In this document: positions 12,556 to 14,104 of the stretch, piece by piece
How positions within the stretch are numbered: the stretch's first letter is position 1
Layout of the letters: each line of letters begins with the position of its first letter
Assembly (NCBI GenBank): GCA_014799765.1
Contig: JAAVHK010000097.1
Location: forward strand, 1-14,104
DNA length: 14,104 bases
Direction: 5' to 3'
DNA from: Ruminococcus sp.
Lineage (GTDB): Bacteria; Bacillota; Clostridia; Oscillospirales; Ruminococcaceae
Translations under genes and position numbers: made by a program
The notes under the pieces: model-generated
What the model was told of the DNA's origin: nothing
Seen by the model: only the letters and a program-made list of their open reading frames with translations
Databases searched by the model: none

Positions 12556-13398
12556 TTAATAACCTGCCGTATAAGCGGTTAATTGTCCGCTGAGACACAG
12601 ACTACAGATTTTCCCACGATAATCTGTATAGTTTATCAGGTATGGAAGATATTCCAGTTTTTTAACAATACCGTCAAGATTTTCGTTGCTTACATATAAT
12701 GCCTCAACTTCGTAGTAATTGTAGTCTTCGTCGCTCATAGGACTGCCCTGAATACATTCGTTGTAAGTATAGATACCAATATCAGACAGATACCGGTTGA
12801 ATATTTCCAGAAATTCAATACAATATTGTTGTGATTCTTCTTCGGAAATATGACCTGAAATCTGTCTTGCGGTCTTGCTGATAAAATGCTTTGAAATACA
12901 GTCAAATAAATTTTTTATAAGTTCTTCGTATTCAGGGTTTTCTGACAGATTTTCTGTTATTTTTCCCAGTTGTTTAAGATAGCTGTCAAGGTGTCTGCCT
13001 ATGTTACTCAGGAACACAACATTATGTTCATTGATATAATTCTGCATTTCAGATACATCTTCAAATTTTTCAATATAATACTGTATAAAATTCTGACTGT
13101 CAGTGGGAAATGCAGATTTTTTTTCCGGAATGATAAAATATTCGTATAGTTCCCTGAAATCTGTTTCCTTATTTTCAGTAATTATGTTATCGTTATCAGT
13201 ATTCAGCGGAATATCTTCAATGTTCTGGTCATAGAAATCTCCTGTACCTGTATTTTCTTCAGTTTCGTCTGTGATATTTTCGTAATCATTGTAAGGCAGA
13301 AGATTATTCTGACAGCTTGTGTTAAGTCCGAAAAATTCTGATATTCTTTCTTTCAGATTTTGCAGGAATTCAATTATTTTACTGATAAATGCTGACAT
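12556..13398 (-). CDS. Helical protein, paralogue of the preceding gene's product
   Basis: 280 aa. It begins with an amphipathic helix (ISKIIEFLQNLKERISEFF, residues 5-23), then an acidic low-complexity stretch (about 40-85), a helical region (about 90-190) and a C-terminal domain (about 195-280). That last domain clearly matches the protein of the neighbouring upstream gene: IGIYTY, SDEDYNYYEVE, SNENL and LEYLPYLI. The layout of long helices, then 'GIYTY', then a small beta-rich end, loosely recalls GrpE nucleotide-exchange factors, and it sits next to an Hsp70 gene. I see no diagnostic GrpE signature, so this is only a hypothesis. ATG 13398 follows AGGTGA at 7 nt, with a 13-nt gap to the upstream stop. 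Confidence 0.7.
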   Translation of the reverse strand: MSAFISKIIEFLQNLKERISEFFGLNTSCQNNLLPYNDYENITDETEENTGTGDFYDQNIEDIPLNTDNDNIITENKETDFRELYEYFIIPEKKSAFPTDSQNFIQYYIEKFEDVSEMQNYINEHNVVFLSNIGRHLDSYLKQLGKITENLSENPEYEELIKNLFDCISKHFISKTARQISGHISEEESQQYCIEFLEIFNRYLSDIGIYTYNECIQGSPMSDEDYNYYEVEALYVSNENLDGIVKKLEYLPYLINYTDYRGKICSLCLSGQLTAYTAGY

Positions 13399-13411
13399 TA
13401 TTATTCACCTG

Positions 13412-14104
13412 TCAATAATAAGTATAAACAACAATATTTCCCGAATTATAGTAATAGTCAGTACGGTTTCTTGTTTCAAACTCCATAATATATGGCAGAT
13501 AATGTATTGTTTTACATACATCTGAAAGTTCTGCGTTACTGGTAACAAGAGGGTCTATTTCATAATAGTCATAATCGTCATCACTTATTTCTTTACTCGG
13601 ATATATTTCAGAATAAGTATATATACCAATCGCACTTATATATTTATTGAGTTTTTCTATAAGTTCCGAAAGTATTTCAGTATTTTCTTCAGGTTCGTCA
13701 ATGTCGGAAAGTCTTGAGGCGGATGGCTGTAATATACCGTTCATTATGTATGATTGGAAATCTTTCATTACTTTTTCAACAGCTTCTCTTGCCGGTTCGT
13801 ACTGTATTATGTTGCCAGACTTACCTGTTATTGATTTCAGTATTGTCTGACGTGATGTTTCTATGCCTTTTATGAAACCACTGATTTTTTTTCTGAATCT
13901 TTCAATGAAATCGAAAGATGTGCTGTATCTGTTTATGAAGTCTTCAAGCTGTTTAAAACTTTCGTCATTGGATATTCTGTTGAAAAATTCTGTTATACTT
14001 TCGTAATTTTCCCTTACAATTACCGGATTTTCAGGTTTTCTGATTACGAACATTTCAAAGATTCTGTATTGTTTTTCAAAGCCCTCAGGTACTGAAAAAC
14101 CGGA
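13412..14104 (-). CDS. Helical protein, 5' end outside the window (partial)
   Basis: At least 230 residues are in view. An ATG at 14053 gives 213 aa but has no SD, and the frame stays open to the window edge with protein-like sequence (SVPEGFEKQYRIFEMFVIRK), so the true start lies beyond 14104. The N-terminal two thirds are helical. The last ~85 residues (IGIYTYSE, SDDDYDYYEIDPL, SNAELSDV, IHYLPYIM) are homologous to the C-terminus of the 280-aa product of the next gene, so the pair arose by duplication. The acidic low-complexity stretch of the paralogue is shorter here. Function unknown; association with the Hsp70 proteins is inferred from operon position. Confidence 0.7.
   Translation of the reverse strand, partial: SGFSVPEGFEKQYRIFEMFVIRKPENPVIVRENYESITEFFNRISNDESFKQLEDFINRYSTSFDFIERFRKKISGFIKGIETSRQTILKSITGKSGNIIQYEPAREAVEKVMKDFQSYIMNGILQPSASRLSDIDEPEENTEILSELIEKLNKYISAIGIYTYSEIYPSKEISDDDYDYYEIDPLVTSNAELSDVCKTIHYLPYIMEFETRNRTDYYYNSGNIVVYTYY

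Noticed and set aside
13412..14053. ATG 14053 as a true gene start
   Set aside because: There is no SD in front of it, and the frame continues open with protein-like residues to the window edge.
1..14104. tRNA, rRNA, CRISPR arrays, insertion sequences
   Set aside because: None seen by eye: no regularly spaced repeats, no transposase-like proteins and no cloverleaf sequences on either strand.

Overview
The window is AT-rich bacterial DNA with strong Shine-Dalgarno (SD) sequences (AAGGAGG type), sigma-A-like promoters (TTGAAA/TTGACA, 17 bp, TATAAT) and tightly packed genes. Codon and protein character suggest a gut- or rumen-type Clostridia (Ruminococcus-like). That assignment is inference; no marker gene is present. 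Two unrelated modules meet tail to tail at a shared bidirectional terminator near 1804-1829.

Left module (about 32-1702, + strand): a strong extended -10 promoter drives a ~300-nt structured leader RNA and then a reverse transcriptase (YSDD, QGSAIS) of the 'unknown group'/defence RT type. The leader has the architecture of a DRT2-type template ncRNA: a hairpin at the transcript start (68-87), an unstructured template, and a 3' pseudoknotted domain (270-370). Short direct repeats bound the template (94-102 and 259-267). Their spacing is 165 nt, exactly 55 codons. If the RT jumps from the left repeat back to the right repeat, the cDNA concatemer gains three things absent from the chromosome. 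First, it gains a promoter, TTGAAA-17 bp-TATAAT, with the -35 from one unit and the -10 from the next. Second, the SD AAGGAGGG and an ATG lie downstream of that promoter. Third, the reading frame has no stop codon in the unit and stays in phase through every junction. This is a predicted 'neo'-type endless ORF with a 55-residue helical Ile/Leu-rich repeat, read on the minus strand. The RT family and the neo principle are known; this instance is read here from sequence alone.

Right module (1844-14104, - strand, transcribed right to left, cut by the window edge): an apparent operon built around three different Hsp70-like ATPases. In transcription order it encodes a partial alpha-helical protein; a paralogue of it; a 571-aa Hsp70-like protein; a 58-aa helical protein; a 393-aa coiled-coil protein; an 89-aa coiled-coil protein; a 704-aa Hsp70 fused to a C-terminal von Willebrand factor A (VWA) domain with intact MIDAS; and an 865-aa divergent Hsp70-like protein with a long acidic N-terminal region. 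The coding frame of the last one continues for ~200 residues after a -1 shift at a G4 run. A 266-aa beta-rich protein of unknown function and a 366-aa PIN-domain nuclease follow. No DnaJ and no recognisable GrpE is present. The pair of paralogues at the start could serve as exchange factors, but that is speculation. The set resembles a sensing/effector system (chaperone ATPases, VWA and coiled-coil adaptors, PIN RNase as possible effector) that I cannot match to a named system.

The two modules may share a defence island. The RT gene is visibly more AT-rich than the Hsp70 operon, which suggests separate origins.
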